Shown piece by piece: positions 1-9,477 of a DNA stretch of 64,000 nucleotides. The stretch's first letter is position 1. The number at the start of each line of letters is the position of its first letter. The notes below the pieces were generated by a model. That model did not search any database. It had not been told where the DNA came from and saw nothing but the letters and a program-made list of their open reading frames with translations. The translations under genes and the position numbers were made by a program. This stretch comes from Thermincola carboxydiphila (lineage in GTDB: Bacteria > Bacillota > Thermincolia > Thermincolales > UBA2595): the NCBI GenBank assembly GCA_016841045.1, contig JAENZX010000009.1:54431-118430 (forward strand), in the 5' to 3' direction.

Positions 1-124
1 AAACTGCTAAAGAGGGATCCTTAGGGGTAGATAGAACTTTATACATCTCAGTTATGCCATTATCATCTACCAATATAAAATCAGTAAAAGTTCCCCCTAC
101 ATCAATGCCTACACGGTACTTCAT
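1..124 (-). CDS. Hydantoinase/oxoprolinase N-terminal (HyuA-like) protein, 5' fragment
   Basis: Only the first ~41 codons lie in the window; the gene runs off the left edge. The reverse-strand reading begins MKYRVGIDVGGTFTDFILVD, the nucleotide-binding GGTFTD signature that opens HyuA and acetone-carboxylase-beta-type proteins (actin-like ATPase fold). The ATG at 122-124 is preceded by GGAGG six bases away. It closely resembles the N-terminus of the full HyuA at 5797-7896, so the locus holds two paralogs. A separate promoter and hairpin leader (200-328) suggest it begins its own operon. The family is clear; the substrate is unknown. Confidence 0.85.
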   Translation of the reverse strand, partial: MKYRVGIDVGGTFTDFILVDDNGITEMYKVLSTPKDPSLAV

Positions 125-199
125 ATCCTACCTCCCCATTCTCGCTTACTTTGTTCTTAGACTGGCACACCGTCTCCCGCTATCACTGCCGGTTAATCC

Positions 200-234
200 A
201 AAAAGCAAGAATACCCTTCATTACGAAGGGCATT
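200..234 (-). terminator. Terminator-like hairpin in the leader of the second HyuA gene
   Basis: On the minus strand CCCTTC-GTAAT-GAAGGG, flanked by partly paired AT bases, is followed by CTTGCTTTTT, an intrinsic-terminator shape with an imperfect U-tract. It sits about 75 bases before the start codon at 124 and downstream of a promoter-like sequence, so it is placed as an attenuator. The hairpin, its loop and its flanks are nearly identical to the leader hairpin at 10985-11026. That conservation exceeds what a simple terminator needs. Confidence 0.6.
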
Positions 235-301
235 CATGATCAAATACTCTAAAGCAGGCTAACATAAACAATTGTAAAAAATGCCAATTATTTATTTTTA
301 T

Positions 302-328
302 ATTATATTATGTTTCTCTAAGCGTCAA
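302..328 (-). promoter_or_regulatory. Promoter-like sequence for the second HyuA operon
   Basis: On the minus strand TTGACG (323-328) lies upstream of TATAAT (302-307) with a 15-base spacer, or of TAATAT with a 17-base spacer. A start near 293-296 would give a leader of about 170 nt containing the hairpin at 200-234. The spacer ambiguity lowers confidence. Confidence 0.5.
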
Positions 329-348
329 GAAAATGTTCCTACAAAGTC

Positions 349-801
349 TTACCTGCTTAAGATGATTACCCACTCACCTTCCTGAACGGCCTGGTCTAGC
401 TGGTTAAACACCGTAACCTGAAAAGTTGCTACTCCCCGGTCCGGTTTCTTACTTTCTTTTTTATCAATACATTTGATTACTGTTTTGATTGTATCTCCAA
501 AGCGGACTGCCCCAGTATATCTGGTTGTTACTTGAGCAACTGCAATCGTAGTTCCCTCGAAGATACCCAATTGATTGACCTGCCCGGAAGCTACAGCCGA
601 AACCAATGCCCCGTGTGCAATCCGGCCGCCAAAGGCAGAGTTCTTCATAAAGTCTTCATCAGTATGTAGCGGATTAAAATCACCGGATAGTCCGGCAAAA
701 TTGATCACATCGGCCTCGGTAATAGTCCGGGATGCCGAAAAAATTTCTTCATCAATTATAAAATTATCAAATGTTTTACCTCTTAATTTGTATCCCATCA
801 T
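349..801 (-). CDS. MaoC-like (R)-specific enoyl-CoA hydratase/dehydratase
   Basis: A 150-residue hot-dog-fold protein. The hydratase signature ADVINFAGLSGDFNPLHTDE contains the Asp and His used to add or remove water from enoyl-CoA thioesters, so a role in reversible hydration of a 2-enoyl-CoA is likely. The start is placed at the ATG at 799-801, which has AAGGAGG six bases upstream; an in-frame extension to 861 would overlap the thiolase gene. It is the last gene of the catabolic operon, 11 bases after the thiolase. Substrate chain length cannot be read from the sequence. Confidence 0.85.
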   Translation of the reverse strand: MMGYKLRGKTFDNFIIDEEIFSASRTITEADVINFAGLSGDFNPLHTDEDFMKNSAFGGRIAHGALVSAVASGQVNQLGIFEGTTIAVAQVTTRYTGAVRFGDTIKTVIKCIDKKESKKPDRGVATFQVTVFNQLDQAVQEGEWVIILSR

Positions 802-812
802 AATCCGCCTCC

Positions 813-2006
813 TTAAGACACTTTGATAACCAGAGCTGCACCGGTATCTCCGCCCGCGCATCCGGTAAACAGCCCGTAACCGCCGCCAAGGGTTACTAAC
901 TCTTCAATCATTTCAATTACTCCACGGCCGCCCGTAGGTGCCTGGGGATGCCCGTAAATTAATGAGCAGCCGTAATTATTAATTTTCATGACATCAATAT
1001 TCATTTCTTTCGCTAGGTATAAATCGTTGGCAACGAAGGGATTATGCGTCTTTACAGATTTTACATTGTTGATGTCGATCCCGGCCTTCTCCAGCGCCAT
1101 TCTGGCTGCCGGGACACCCGCTGCGGCCATTCGGCCCTTGGGAGCACGGGCATAACCATAGGATAGCACCTGTATCTCTATGCTCTTGTCGCTGCTAAGT
1201 TCCTGAGCCTTTTCTTTGGTAGTCATGATAACTCCGCAGTTACCATCTGCCGGGTGGGTTTGAGTTCCAAATGAATGTACCCCTCCCTCAACTACCGGTT
1301 TCAATTTAGCCAATCCTTCCTTAGTAGTAGCTGTGATGCCATCATCTTCTTCAAGTGAGGCAGTCTCCTTTTTGTTCTTTTTATATTCCACTGCGAACAT
1401 GTAACGTTTCTGAAACTCCCGGTCATTTGCCAATGCATCCTGATACTGTTCATAACGTCTTAAGGTTACCCTATCACAATCTTCTTTTGTAATCCCACCG
1501 GAATCCCGAACTACCGCTTCTGCAGTCTCAACCATAGGGATTCCTCCCCACGGATCATTGTTAAAGTTATCTATCGTCCAGTTTTCCGAAGTAACCACCC
1601 CGCCAGGATTTGCCGGGCTAGGCCAGATAGTATGTGGACCATTAGAGGTACGATCTGTCATCAGGCAAAAGGCATTGTTGTACATGCCTGTTTCAATGCC
1701 CAGTGCTGCCTGGTTCAGGCAAGTGGCCGATGTGGAGCAGGCTTGGGGAACCTGGAGGCCTGGTATTTCCGTCGCACCCATGAGGGCAGCTGCCCAGGGA
1801 GCTGCGTAAAAATCATATTTCTGCCCAACGGTTTTCCCTAAAATGAGGTATTCAAATAATTTCGCATCAATTTTTTTAGCTTCCAGCCATTTGCGGGCGG
1901 TGTTTGCTCCCAGCTCGACGGGATGCTCATTTTGTAAACTTCCCTGCCAGCGAATAAAGGGGGTACTGTAATATCCACCATAAGGAATAAAAGTTTTAGA
2001 ATACAT
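813..2006 (-). CDS. Thiolase-family acyl-CoA acetyltransferase
   Basis: A 397-residue protein with the expected catalytic residues of the thiolase fold: the nucleophilic Cys in PQACSTSATCLNQAA, the His in GCSLIYGHPQAPTGG, and the C-terminal Cys in FTGCAGGDTGAALVI. It should cleave a 3-oxoacyl-CoA with CoA or run the reverse condensation. Sequence details place it nearer the divergent thiolase-like group (SCP-2/lipid-transfer related) than canonical AtoB or FadA. An AGGAGG site lies before the ATG. The order acyl-CoA dehydrogenase, SDR, thiolase, hydratase gives nearly a complete beta-oxidation set. Confidence 0.85.
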   Translation of the reverse strand: MYSKTFIPYGGYYSTPFIRWQGSLQNEHPVELGANTARKWLEAKKIDAKLFEYLILGKTVGQKYDFYAAPWAAALMGATEIPGLQVPQACSTSATCLNQAALGIETGMYNNAFCLMTDRTSNGPHTIWPSPANPGGVVTSENWTIDNFNNDPWGGIPMVETAEAVVRDSGGITKEDCDRVTLRRYEQYQDALANDREFQKRYMFAVEYKKNKKETASLEEDDGITATTKEGLAKLKPVVEGGVHSFGTQTHPADGNCGVIMTTKEKAQELSSDKSIEIQVLSYGYARAPKGRMAAAGVPAARMALEKAGIDINNVKSVKTHNPFVANDLYLAKEMNIDVMKINNYGCSLIYGHPQAPTGGRGVIEMIEELVTLGGGYGLFTGCAGGDTGAALVIKVS

Positions 2007-2027
2007 AATAAACCTCCTCGTTAATTC

Positions 2028-2771
2028 TTAAAATCCTACTGAAGCTCCACCATCGCAAAATATTACCTGCCCTGTTATAAAACTGGCTTCATCACTTGCC
2101 AGGAATAGGTGAAGGTCGGCAATTTCTTCAGGTTTTGCAAATCGCTTTAAAGGTATTGTTTCAATTATCTTTTGACGAACGGTATCAGGAATGCCGGCAG
2201 TCATCGCCGTTTCTGTGCCACCTGGGGCTACACAGTTAACGTTAATATTGTATTTGGCCAGTTCCAGAGCCAAAGTGCTGGTAAGTCCAATTACTCCGCA
2301 CTTAGAGGCTGCATAATTGGCTTGCCCGATATTTCCCAGCGCTCCTATGGATGCCGTGTTGTTAATCTTACCGTATTTTTGTTCCATCATTGGCTCAGCG
2401 GCGGCCTTGGCGCACAGGAAACTTCCCTTAAGATTAATGTTAATTACCGCATCCCATTGCTCTTCTGTCATCTTCTTAGTAAGTGCATCCCTGTTTATCG
2501 CGGCGTTATTGATCAGAATATCCAGTCGCCCATAGGTGCCGACTACCTTTTCGACCATGGCTTCAACGTCACTTTTGCTGGTTACATCTATGGGGACTCC
2601 CATCGACCTAAAACCGTCTGCGTTCAATTCAGCCGCAAGCTTCTTAACATTTTCCTCCATTATATCGGTGGCAACAACAATTGCACCTTCGGCGGCAAAA
2701 CGTCTGGCGATGGCTTCGCCGATTCCCCTTCCGGCGCCGGTAATTAGAGCAACCCTATCCTTTAACCTCAT
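2028..2771 (-). CDS. Short-chain dehydrogenase/reductase (FabG-like, 3-hydroxyacyl-CoA dehydrogenase candidate)
   Basis: A 247-residue classical SDR. The cofactor glycine motif is GAGRGIGEA near residue 12, NNAA lies near residue 89, and the Ser-Tyr-Lys catalytic set appears as TASIG followed by YAASK. The C-terminus SFITGQVIFCDGGASVGF is typical of FabG-like enzymes. The acidic residue after the second beta strand (VVATDIM) suggests NAD(H) preference, which fits oxidation of a 3-hydroxyacyl-CoA between the hydratase and thiolase steps encoded beside it. AGGAGG precedes the ATG. Annotation as a fatty-acid-synthesis FabG is possible but less likely from context. Confidence 0.85.
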   Translation of the reverse strand: MRLKDRVALITGAGRGIGEAIARRFAAEGAIVVATDIMEENVKKLAAELNADGFRSMGVPIDVTSKSDVEAMVEKVVGTYGRLDILINNAAINRDALTKKMTEEQWDAVININLKGSFLCAKAAAEPMMEQKYGKINNTASIGALGNIGQANYAASKCGVIGLTSTLALELAKYNINVNCVAPGGTETAMTAGIPDTVRQKIIETIPLKRFAKPEEIADLHLFLASDEASFITGQVIFCDGGASVGF

Positions 2772-2850
2772 TTCTTCTACCTCCTATTAATTAAAAGTTT
2801 TAGAAGACTTTTTCTTTTCTGCCTAATATCAAGTGAGTAAACTAAAAAAT

Positions 2851-3987
2851 TTATTTAAGTAAAGAACGTGCAACAACTAACCTTTGGATTTGATTAGCCC
2901 CTTCAAAAATGGCAAATATTTTAGCATCACGCATCATTCGTTCGACGGGGTAATCCTTGCAATATCCATATCCACCCATAATTTGTACAGCATCTGTTGT
3001 GGCACGCATAACCATATCAGTGGCATATAATTTGCTCATGGCTGAAAACTTCACCATATCAGGCGTATGATTATCGTGGTTCCAGGCTGCCGTCCTTATC
3101 ATAGCCCTGGCTACCTCAATTTCTGTCGCCATATCTGCAAGCATAAACTGTATCCCCTGGTTGTCGCTGATCGGCTGCCCAAATTGATACCGGGTCGTAG
3201 CAAAATCAATTGCTGCTTCCATCGCACCCTGTGCTATTCCTACGGCCATTGAACCGGTCATTATCCGCCCCTTGTCAAGGCAATCCAATGCTATCCTGTA
3301 GCCATCTCCAATATTGCCTAACATATTTTCTGCCGGTACTTCCACCTCTTCAAAATTCATGCTGCAGGTGGAAGAACCCCTAAGACCCATTTTCCGCTCT
3401 TTCTTACCAATGCTTATTCCCGGCGTTTTGGCATCAACAAGAAATGCGGTTATCTTATCTTTACCATCAACCGCCACTTTGGCAAAAACTGTAAAGACAT
3501 CAGCAATATCGGCATGGGTTATAAAGCACTTGTTACCATTGATAATGTAACTGTTACCTTTTAAAACCGCTTTGGCCTGAATTCCACCAACGTCCGAACC
3601 AGCGTTAGGCTCAGTAAGCGCAAAAGAAGCCATTATTTCACCCGCAGCAATCCCAGGTAGGTATTTGTCTTTTTGCGCCTCGTTACCCCACAGGACTATA
3701 GGTCCTGCCCCCAATGACTGGTTACCAAGAATCATGGAAGAACTCCCGCAAACTCGTGATACTTCTTCAATTGCCACACACAGGGTTAATAACTGCCCAT
3801 CTAACCCCCCATATTCCTGGGGAGCAACAAGGCTAAAAATCTGGTTTTCCTGAAAAAGCTCAACAACATCCATGGGCAATTCTGCCTTTTCATCTATTTC
3901 TGTTGCCCTGGGAGCTACTTTTTCTTCCATGATTTTACGAACTGTTTCTTGGATCATTTGCTGTTCGTCTGAAAGTCTCAGATCCAC
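2851..3987 (-). CDS. Acyl-CoA dehydrogenase
   Basis: A 378-residue FAD-dependent acyl-CoA dehydrogenase that oxidises an acyl-CoA to a 2-enoyl-CoA. Family signatures are FALTEPNAGSDVGGIQ in the middle domain and GGYGYCKDYPVERMMRDAKI near the C-terminus, and the catalytic Glu is expected in FAIFEGANQIQ. The start chosen is GTG at 3985-3987, giving MDLRLSDEQQMIQETV like other family members, with GGGAGAG six bases upstream; an upstream TTG at 4005 has no fitting ribosome site. It lies between HyuB and the SDR in the operon. No electron-transfer flavoprotein gene is present in the window. Confidence 0.9.
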   Translation of the reverse strand: MDLRLSDEQQMIQETVRKIMEEKVAPRATEIDEKAELPMDVVELFQENQIFSLVAPQEYGGLDGQLLTLCVAIEEVSRVCGSSSMILGNQSLGAGPIVLWGNEAQKDKYLPGIAAGEIMASFALTEPNAGSDVGGIQAKAVLKGNSYIINGNKCFITHADIADVFTVFAKVAVDGKDKITAFLVDAKTPGISIGKKERKMGLRGSSTCSMNFEEVEVPAENMLGNIGDGYRIALDCLDKGRIMTGSMAVGIAQGAMEAAIDFATTRYQFGQPISDNQGIQFMLADMATEIEVARAMIRTAAWNHDNHTPDMVKFSAMSKLYATDMVMRATTDAVQIMGGYGYCKDYPVERMMRDAKIFAIFEGANQIQRLVVARSLLK

Positions 3988-4021
3988 ACCTATCTCTCCC
4001 TTCAAGGATATTGTTCAGCTT

Positions 4022-5767
4022 CTAAGCCCTATAACCGCCCCGTAGTCTATTGGTTTCTTCCTGATCAATGGTCATCGTCGATGGCTGAATGACAACACCA
4101 TACTGTTCCTGAGCTGCTGTTACACCAACAACTCCATTTAAGACATCTTCCAGTACCAATTCCTGGGGACGTTTTGATGGGTCACCGAAGCCACCCCCAC
4201 CAGATGAAAGAATTTCGATAATTTCGCCCTTTTCACAATGAACAAAACGGTTAACATCAAGCCAAACTTTTTCCCCGGTATTTTTTATTAAATACTGACT
4301 GGTGCATGGTGCCGCCTTACCACCCATTAAACCAAAGGGTGCTGTCTCCTCCCGAATTCCACTGCCAAACATCGCAAAGGCAACGTTATCGGCCAGTACC
4401 TTCCACTTATAATGCATTCCATTCCCGCCGCGCCATTGTCCGGGTCCAGCAAAATCAGGCAATAACTCATAATTTAAGATTAGGTAAGGATTGATTAGCT
4501 CGTGTAGTTCCGGGTCAGGAGATCTTAGCCCGCCCAAGGTGCAAACCGTCCCCATATGATCCCAGCCATCAAAACCTTGTGTAGCGCCACCGCCGCCTTT
4601 TGACATAAAGTGAATATCACCAAAGAACTTACCGGTCCGTGGGTTAAGACCGCCGCTGGCCGGTGCTGCCCAGTGGTTCCAGTTGGCCTGGCTCAAATGC
4701 GGTACAGCCTCAGCTAAGGCGAACCAACCGGCTCCTACAATAGCTTCAGTTGTTATAACGGTACAGGCAGTAGTGGGCGCCGGTTCCAGAGGATTTAACA
4801 GTGATCCTTCAGGAGCTATAACTGTGACTGGCCTAAGTGAGCCTTCATTGATTTTTACTTTATTTTCAATAGTCGTAAAAAGGGATATCAGGGATGAAGA
4901 AACTGTATTGGGATAGGTACTGTTGATAAATCCTTTGACTTGATTGTCCGAAGCTGAGTAATCATACTTAACATCTTCGTCTTCCACTGTTAAAGTCAGT
5001 CTTACTGTAACCATCCGGTCTTTATCAATGCCGTCGTTATCAATCTTTGATTCGGCATAATATGTGCCATTAGGGATTTTCTTAATTTCAGCGCGCATTT
5101 TATTTTCATAGGCCTGAAAGATCTCATCAATGGCTGTTTCCAGTGTCTCAATTCCGTATTTTTCAGTCAGTGCAATCAAACTGCGCTCGCCGACAGTGCA
5201 GGCTCCAATTTCACAGTTTAGATCACCTTCAACTAAAAACGGAATATGTACATTAATCATTATCAAATCCCATACATCCTGCTGCTTAACTCCCCGCTCA
5301 TAAAGCTTGACAGGTGGGATACGGATGGCATCTGTCCATGCATCAGTGGCCTCGGGGTTATATCCAACTACCCCTCCCCCCCCAACATCAGCCAGGTGGC
5401 CTTTAGCCATCGTCCAGAAGATAAGCTGGTCTTGGTAAAATACCGGTTTCACCACAGTGACATCTGGCGGATGGTTGTTGCCCCTGTATGGATCATTAAG
5501 CACATAAATATCACCGGGGTAAATCCTCCCTTCAAAATGCTCAGCAATGGCTTTTAAGGCAAAGGGTGCCGCACCGCTTAAAACTGGAACATAATCTTTC
5601 TGGGCTATCAAACGGCACCTGCGATCAAAAATAGCTGATACAAAATCCCGTGCTTCACTAAAAATCGGTGATCTAGAAGTTCGCAGCATGGTCTGACCAA
5701 TTTCATTACAAATCGAACTAAAACGGTTATCGATTACAGAAACTAAAATCGGATCAATTTTTTGCAT
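4022..5767 (-). CDS. Hydantoinase B/oxoprolinase family protein (HyuB; acetone carboxylase alpha-like)
   Basis: A 581-residue HyuB homolog. Recognisable parts are the N-terminal LRTSRSPIFSEARDFVSAIF, DIYVLNDPYRGNNHPPDV, and the C-terminal glycine-rich GGGGFGDPSKRP. HyuB pairs with HyuA in ATP-dependent N-methylhydantoinases and 5-oxoprolinases, and is homologous to the alpha subunit of acetone and acetophenone carboxylases. It directly follows HyuA. An AAGGAGG site precedes the ATG. Because neighbours are acyl-CoA enzymes rather than amidohydrolases, a ketone-carboxylase-type reaction or an unknown ATP-dependent activation is plausible; the substrate is not determined. Confidence 0.85.
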   Translation of the reverse strand: MQKIDPILVSVIDNRFSSICNEIGQTMLRTSRSPIFSEARDFVSAIFDRRCRLIAQKDYVPVLSGAAPFALKAIAEHFEGRIYPGDIYVLNDPYRGNNHPPDVTVVKPVFYQDQLIFWTMAKGHLADVGGGGVVGYNPEATDAWTDAIRIPPVKLYERGVKQQDVWDLIMINVHIPFLVEGDLNCEIGACTVGERSLIALTEKYGIETLETAIDEIFQAYENKMRAEIKKIPNGTYYAESKIDNDGIDKDRMVTVRLTLTVEDEDVKYDYSASDNQVKGFINSTYPNTVSSSLISLFTTIENKVKINEGSLRPVTVIAPEGSLLNPLEPAPTTACTVITTEAIVGAGWFALAEAVPHLSQANWNHWAAPASGGLNPRTGKFFGDIHFMSKGGGGATQGFDGWDHMGTVCTLGGLRSPDPELHELINPYLILNYELLPDFAGPGQWRGGNGMHYKWKVLADNVAFAMFGSGIREETAPFGLMGGKAAPCTSQYLIKNTGEKVWLDVNRFVHCEKGEIIEILSSGGGGFGDPSKRPQELVLEDVLNGVVGVTAAQEQYGVVIQPSTMTIDQEETNRLRGGYRA

Positions 5768-5796
5768 TGTAGTGACCTCCTTTTCGATGCGGGAAT

Positions 5797-7896
5797 TTAA
5801 CCCACTGTTTTCAATTTGTTTATCAACTCATCAAGATCGGCGCCTTTGGGATAAAGCACATAATTATTGAAGCGGTCACAAACAAGTTCAAACTCAGGTG
5901 TGACAATAATCGTTGTAGTTGGTTCCTCAATAATTGCCGGTCCCGAAACCTGGTTTCCATAGCCCATTAAAAGCCCATCGTATACAGGCACATCAGTAAA
6001 ACTTCCGTTAAAATAAGCTTTTCTTTCTTTCTTAAAAGCCGCTTCCGGATTTTCCCCACACCATACCGCCTTTGGAGTTTCCGGTTTTTCAGTGATTCCC
6101 CGGGCACTAAGGCGCAGGTTGATTATCTCAGCCGGGGTCCCTGCCAGCGCATAACCAAAGAGCGTATCATGTTTTTTATCAAAGTCTGCCACTAGGGTGT
6201 TGATATCTTCCGGTTTCAACTTTCCATTAATGCTGACCTCAACTTCATTGAACTGTCCCTCATACCGCAAATCAGCGGAATAATTAATCACAATTTGTTC
6301 TGGTCTGATGTTTTCCGAAGCAAGGGTTTCCCTGGCTTCCTTCTCCATCTGGCCAAGCAGGGAATTGAGGTGATTTACATCGACCCCGTCTACTGCTGAG
6401 GTACAGGTCCGCACATAATCATGACGAAGATCTGACATAACCATTCCCGATGCACAGAAAACTGATGAACCTCGTGGAACAATAATCATCGGAATATCCA
6501 GTTCATTAGCAATCATCCCGGCGTGAATAGGCCCGGCGCCACCGGCTACCATCAAAGCAAATTCCCTGGGATCATAACCACGTCCGACAGAAATCTCACT
6601 AAGTCCGGCAGCCATCTTGGAATTAATTACCCGGTAGATTCCATAAGCTGCATCAATTACACTGATTCCAAGCGGTTTGGCAATCTTTTCTTCCATTATC
6701 CGAGTGGCCTTTTCATAATCGAGTTTCATTTGCCCCCCGTGGAAATAGCCTGGTTCGAGGTATCCAAGAAGCAAGTCAGCATCAGTTACTGTCGGTTCTT
6801 CACCACCAAGCCCGTAGCAAACCGGTCCGGGATCAGCCCCAGCGCTTTGAGGTCCAACCTGAAGCATACCTCCGGTATCAATCCAGGCAATGCTTCCTCC
6901 ACCGGCTCCAATGGTATGGATATCAATCACCGGTGTTGCTAATCTGTGCCGGGCAATAGATGCCTCTGTCGTAATAGTTGCTTCCCCGTTCTTGATCAGG
7001 CAGGCATCAAAACTTGTTCCGCCCATATCCACGGTAATTATATTGCTTAAATCATGAGCCCGGCCGTGATAAACCCCAGCCGCAGGGGCTCCTGCTGGTC
7101 CGGAAAGCAAAGTATTAGCGGCAAAGCGGATAGTGGATTCCGGCGCCATAACCCCACCGTTGGACTGCATAATCAGGAGAGTCCCGTTAAAGCCAACAGA
7201 TCCCAGCTTACTCAGCAAACTTTCCAGGTAATTTTTTAATATCGGCCCCACAAAAGCATTTAAAGCCACTGTACTGCAGCGTTCGTAAAGACGGATCTGA
7301 GGCAGTATATCACTTGAAGCTGAAATATACACACCAGGCAGTTCTTGTTCAATGTAACGAGCAGCCTGTTGTTCGTGCTCAGAATTAAAAAATGAAAACA
7401 AAAAACTTATTCCTAAAGACTGGATTTGCTCCTCCTTGAACTTGGCAACTGCATTTTTTAGGTCTTCTTCATTGAGCGGGGCAAGTTCTTTGCCCTCACA
7501 GTCGACCCGTTCTTCTACCACCTGAATCAATCGGCGGGGAACAAGCGGCGTAGGCGGAGCGTATTTTGTTTCATATTGTTCTTCTTTCAAACCACGTCGT
7601 AAATTCAGAGCATCACGGAAACCTTTAGTCGTCAGGAAGCCCGTTTTCGCGCCCCTGCCGGTTAAAACAGCATTTGTCGTTATTGTCGTCCCGTGAACGA
7701 TAGTCCTTACTCTGGCCAAGAACTGCGTCAACTCCACTGATTTGGCTGCCGCCATTGCTTCTAAGCCTCTAAATACCCCAATCGAGGGGTCGGCCGGGGT
7801 GGTCGGCACTTTAAATACTTCAGAAGTGCCGTCAGCATCAACCAACAAAAAATCAGTAAATGTTCCTCCAACATCAATCCCTATTTTATAACTCAT
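5797..7896 (-). CDS. Hydantoinase/oxoprolinase subunit A (HyuA; acetone carboxylase beta-like)
   Basis: A 699-residue HyuA homolog starting MSYKIGIDVGGTFTDFLLVD. The actin-fold ATPase elements GGTFTD, VHGTTITTNAVLTGRGAKTG and VDMGGTSFDACLI are present, with GLGGEEPTVTDADLLLGYL in the middle and VGRGYDPREFALMVAGGAGP near residue 450, as in oxoprolinases. The start is the ATG at 7894-7896 with GGGAGG before it; the reading frame extends ten codons upstream without a ribosome site. It should form a complex with the adjacent HyuB. The N-terminus is a paralog of the partial gene at 1-124. Confidence 0.88.
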   Translation of the reverse strand: MSYKIGIDVGGTFTDFLLVDADGTSEVFKVPTTPADPSIGVFRGLEAMAAAKSVELTQFLARVRTIVHGTTITTNAVLTGRGAKTGFLTTKGFRDALNLRRGLKEEQYETKYAPPTPLVPRRLIQVVEERVDCEGKELAPLNEEDLKNAVAKFKEEQIQSLGISFLFSFFNSEHEQQAARYIEQELPGVYISASSDILPQIRLYERCSTVALNAFVGPILKNYLESLLSKLGSVGFNGTLLIMQSNGGVMAPESTIRFAANTLLSGPAGAPAAGVYHGRAHDLSNIITVDMGGTSFDACLIKNGEATITTEASIARHRLATPVIDIHTIGAGGGSIAWIDTGGMLQVGPQSAGADPGPVCYGLGGEEPTVTDADLLLGYLEPGYFHGGQMKLDYEKATRIMEEKIAKPLGISVIDAAYGIYRVINSKMAAGLSEISVGRGYDPREFALMVAGGAGPIHAGMIANELDIPMIIVPRGSSVFCASGMVMSDLRHDYVRTCTSAVDGVDVNHLNSLLGQMEKEARETLASENIRPEQIVINYSADLRYEGQFNEVEVSINGKLKPEDINTLVADFDKKHDTLFGYALAGTPAEIINLRLSARGITEKPETPKAVWCGENPEAAFKKERKAYFNGSFTDVPVYDGLLMGYGNQVSGPAIIEEPTTTIIVTPEFELVCDRFNNYVLYPKGADLDELINKLKTVG

Positions 7897-7922
7897 TGTG
7901 CTCCTCCCTTTCCTTGGACTTA

Positions 7923-9458
7923 TCATCCAGTTTGCTTAGGCCAATATCGTTGGCGTAAGACATTTTTTAAGATTTTACCGCTGGGGTTTTTAGGTAATCC
8001 ATCGATAAACTCTACCGATTTCGGAACTTTGTACCCTGCCATCTGTTTTTTGCAAAAGGCAATTATTTCTTCTTCCATTGCTTTTTGTTGATCTTTTAAT
8101 ACAATCACGGCATGAACCGCTTCCACCCATTTAGAATGCGGCACTCCAATTACTGCGCACTCCCTGACCTTTGGGTGAGTATAAAGCAATTCCTCGATTT
8201 CCCGGGGGTAAACATTTTCACCCCCACTGATGATCATATCTTTTTGCCGGTCAATAATATAAATATAGCCGTCTTCATCTACCGTAGCCAAATCACCCGT
8301 ATGTAACCAACCATCTTTAATCGTCTGGGCTGTCAAATCTGGTTTGTTCCAGTAGCCGATCATTACCTGCTCACTGCGAATGACAATCTCGCCAATTTCC
8401 CCGGGTTTAACTTCTTCCCCCTGCTCGTTGAACACCCTGGTGTCACAGTTGGCTGATGGCAGGCCGCAGGATGCCAGCTTTTTGGTAAGCCGCTCCGGAC
8501 CTTCCACATGGTGGTCCTCAATGGATAGAGCTGTTGCAACCGGGCCATTTTCGGTTAATCCATATGCCTGGAAAAAGATTCGTCCCCATTTGTCTATTGC
8601 TTTTTTCAGTAAACTTACCGGCATAATGGAAGAGGCGTAAAAAACGATTCGCAGGGTACTGGTGTCGTATTTTTCTATGTCAGGATGATTGAGCATATCA
8701 ACAATCATGGCTGGTACTACCTGCATTGTTGTGATCCCATGTTTTTCAACGATACTTAATGCTTCTTCCGGATCGAAGCCGGTAGTTATTACATTGGTGC
8801 AGCCCCGGTAAAAATGAGCCTGAGCTACAGCGTGACCCCCGGTATGATAAAGGGGCATCATATCCAAAGTAACATCGTCTTTCCGCACTCCCATCTCCAA
8901 AGCCAGGGCATTGGCCACCTGGAATTGTCCGCGGTGAGTCAGAATAACGCCACGAGGCAAACCGGTCGTTCCGCTGGTGTAAACAATATATACAGGATCA
9001 TTTTCGTCAATCTGTACTTGAGGCTGCTTATCACTGGCCCAAAACAGTAAGTCTTCGTAAGATAATTTCCCCGGGCCATCCATGACAATGTAATGGTTCA
9101 CCGTTTTAAGGTCTTTCTTTAGTTCCTCAACCGTTTCAGCGTAATAACTTTCATAAAACAAAACCTCAGCGCCGGAATCGTTCAAAAGAAAGGCCAACTC
9201 CTGCGGCTTTAGACGAAAATTCAGTGGGACCAGGATAAACCCACCCCTGTCACAAGCACCGTAGAGTTCGAAGTATCGGATAGAATTTCTGGATAAAACT
9301 GCGATTCTTGAACCTTTTGTCAGCTTCAAATCCAGTAAAGAATTAATCAGACGGTAAACCCGGTTGCGGTACTCGCGAAATGTAAGACTTTCATTGTCCC
9401 AGACAAAGGCCGCTTTGTCTGGAAATAACCGGGCATTCCTTTCCAACATTTCACCCAT
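7923..9458 (-). CDS. AMP-forming acyl-CoA synthetase/ligase
   Basis: A 511-residue adenylate-forming enzyme. The A3 motif YTSGTTGLPRGVILTH lies near residue 160, with AYGLTENGPVA, GWLHTGDLATVDEDGYIYIIDR and the C-terminal catalytic lysine region PKNPSGKILK. It should activate a carboxylic acid to its CoA thioester using ATP. The ATG at 9456-9458 follows AAGG; an upstream TTG at 9465 is an alternative. Placed just before HyuA and HyuB, it may supply or process the CoA ester used by the dehydrogenase, hydratase and thiolase. Similarity is to medium- and long-chain or aryl ligases; the acid is unknown. Confidence 0.9.
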   Translation of the reverse strand: MGEMLERNARLFPDKAAFVWDNESLTFREYRNRVYRLINSLLDLKLTKGSRIAVLSRNSIRYFELYGACDRGGFILVPLNFRLKPQELAFLLNDSGAEVLFYESYYAETVEELKKDLKTVNHYIVMDGPGKLSYEDLLFWASDKQPQVQIDENDPVYIVYTSGTTGLPRGVILTHRGQFQVANALALEMGVRKDDVTLDMMPLYHTGGHAVAQAHFYRGCTNVITTGFDPEEALSIVEKHGITTMQVVPAMIVDMLNHPDIEKYDTSTLRIVFYASSIMPVSLLKKAIDKWGRIFFQAYGLTENGPVATALSIEDHHVEGPERLTKKLASCGLPSANCDTRVFNEQGEEVKPGEIGEIVIRSEQVMIGYWNKPDLTAQTIKDGWLHTGDLATVDEDGYIYIIDRQKDMIISGGENVYPREIEELLYTHPKVRECAVIGVPHSKWVEAVHAVIVLKDQQKAMEEEIIAFCKKQMAGYKVPKSVEFIDGLPKNPSGKILKNVLRQRYWPKQTG

Positions 9459-9477
9459 TATAAACAACCTTAATCAC

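Noticed and set aside
1558..1841. Plus-strand frames inside the thiolase gene
   Set aside because: Shadow frames opposite a well-supported gene; the same applies to most other frames antisense to annotated genes.
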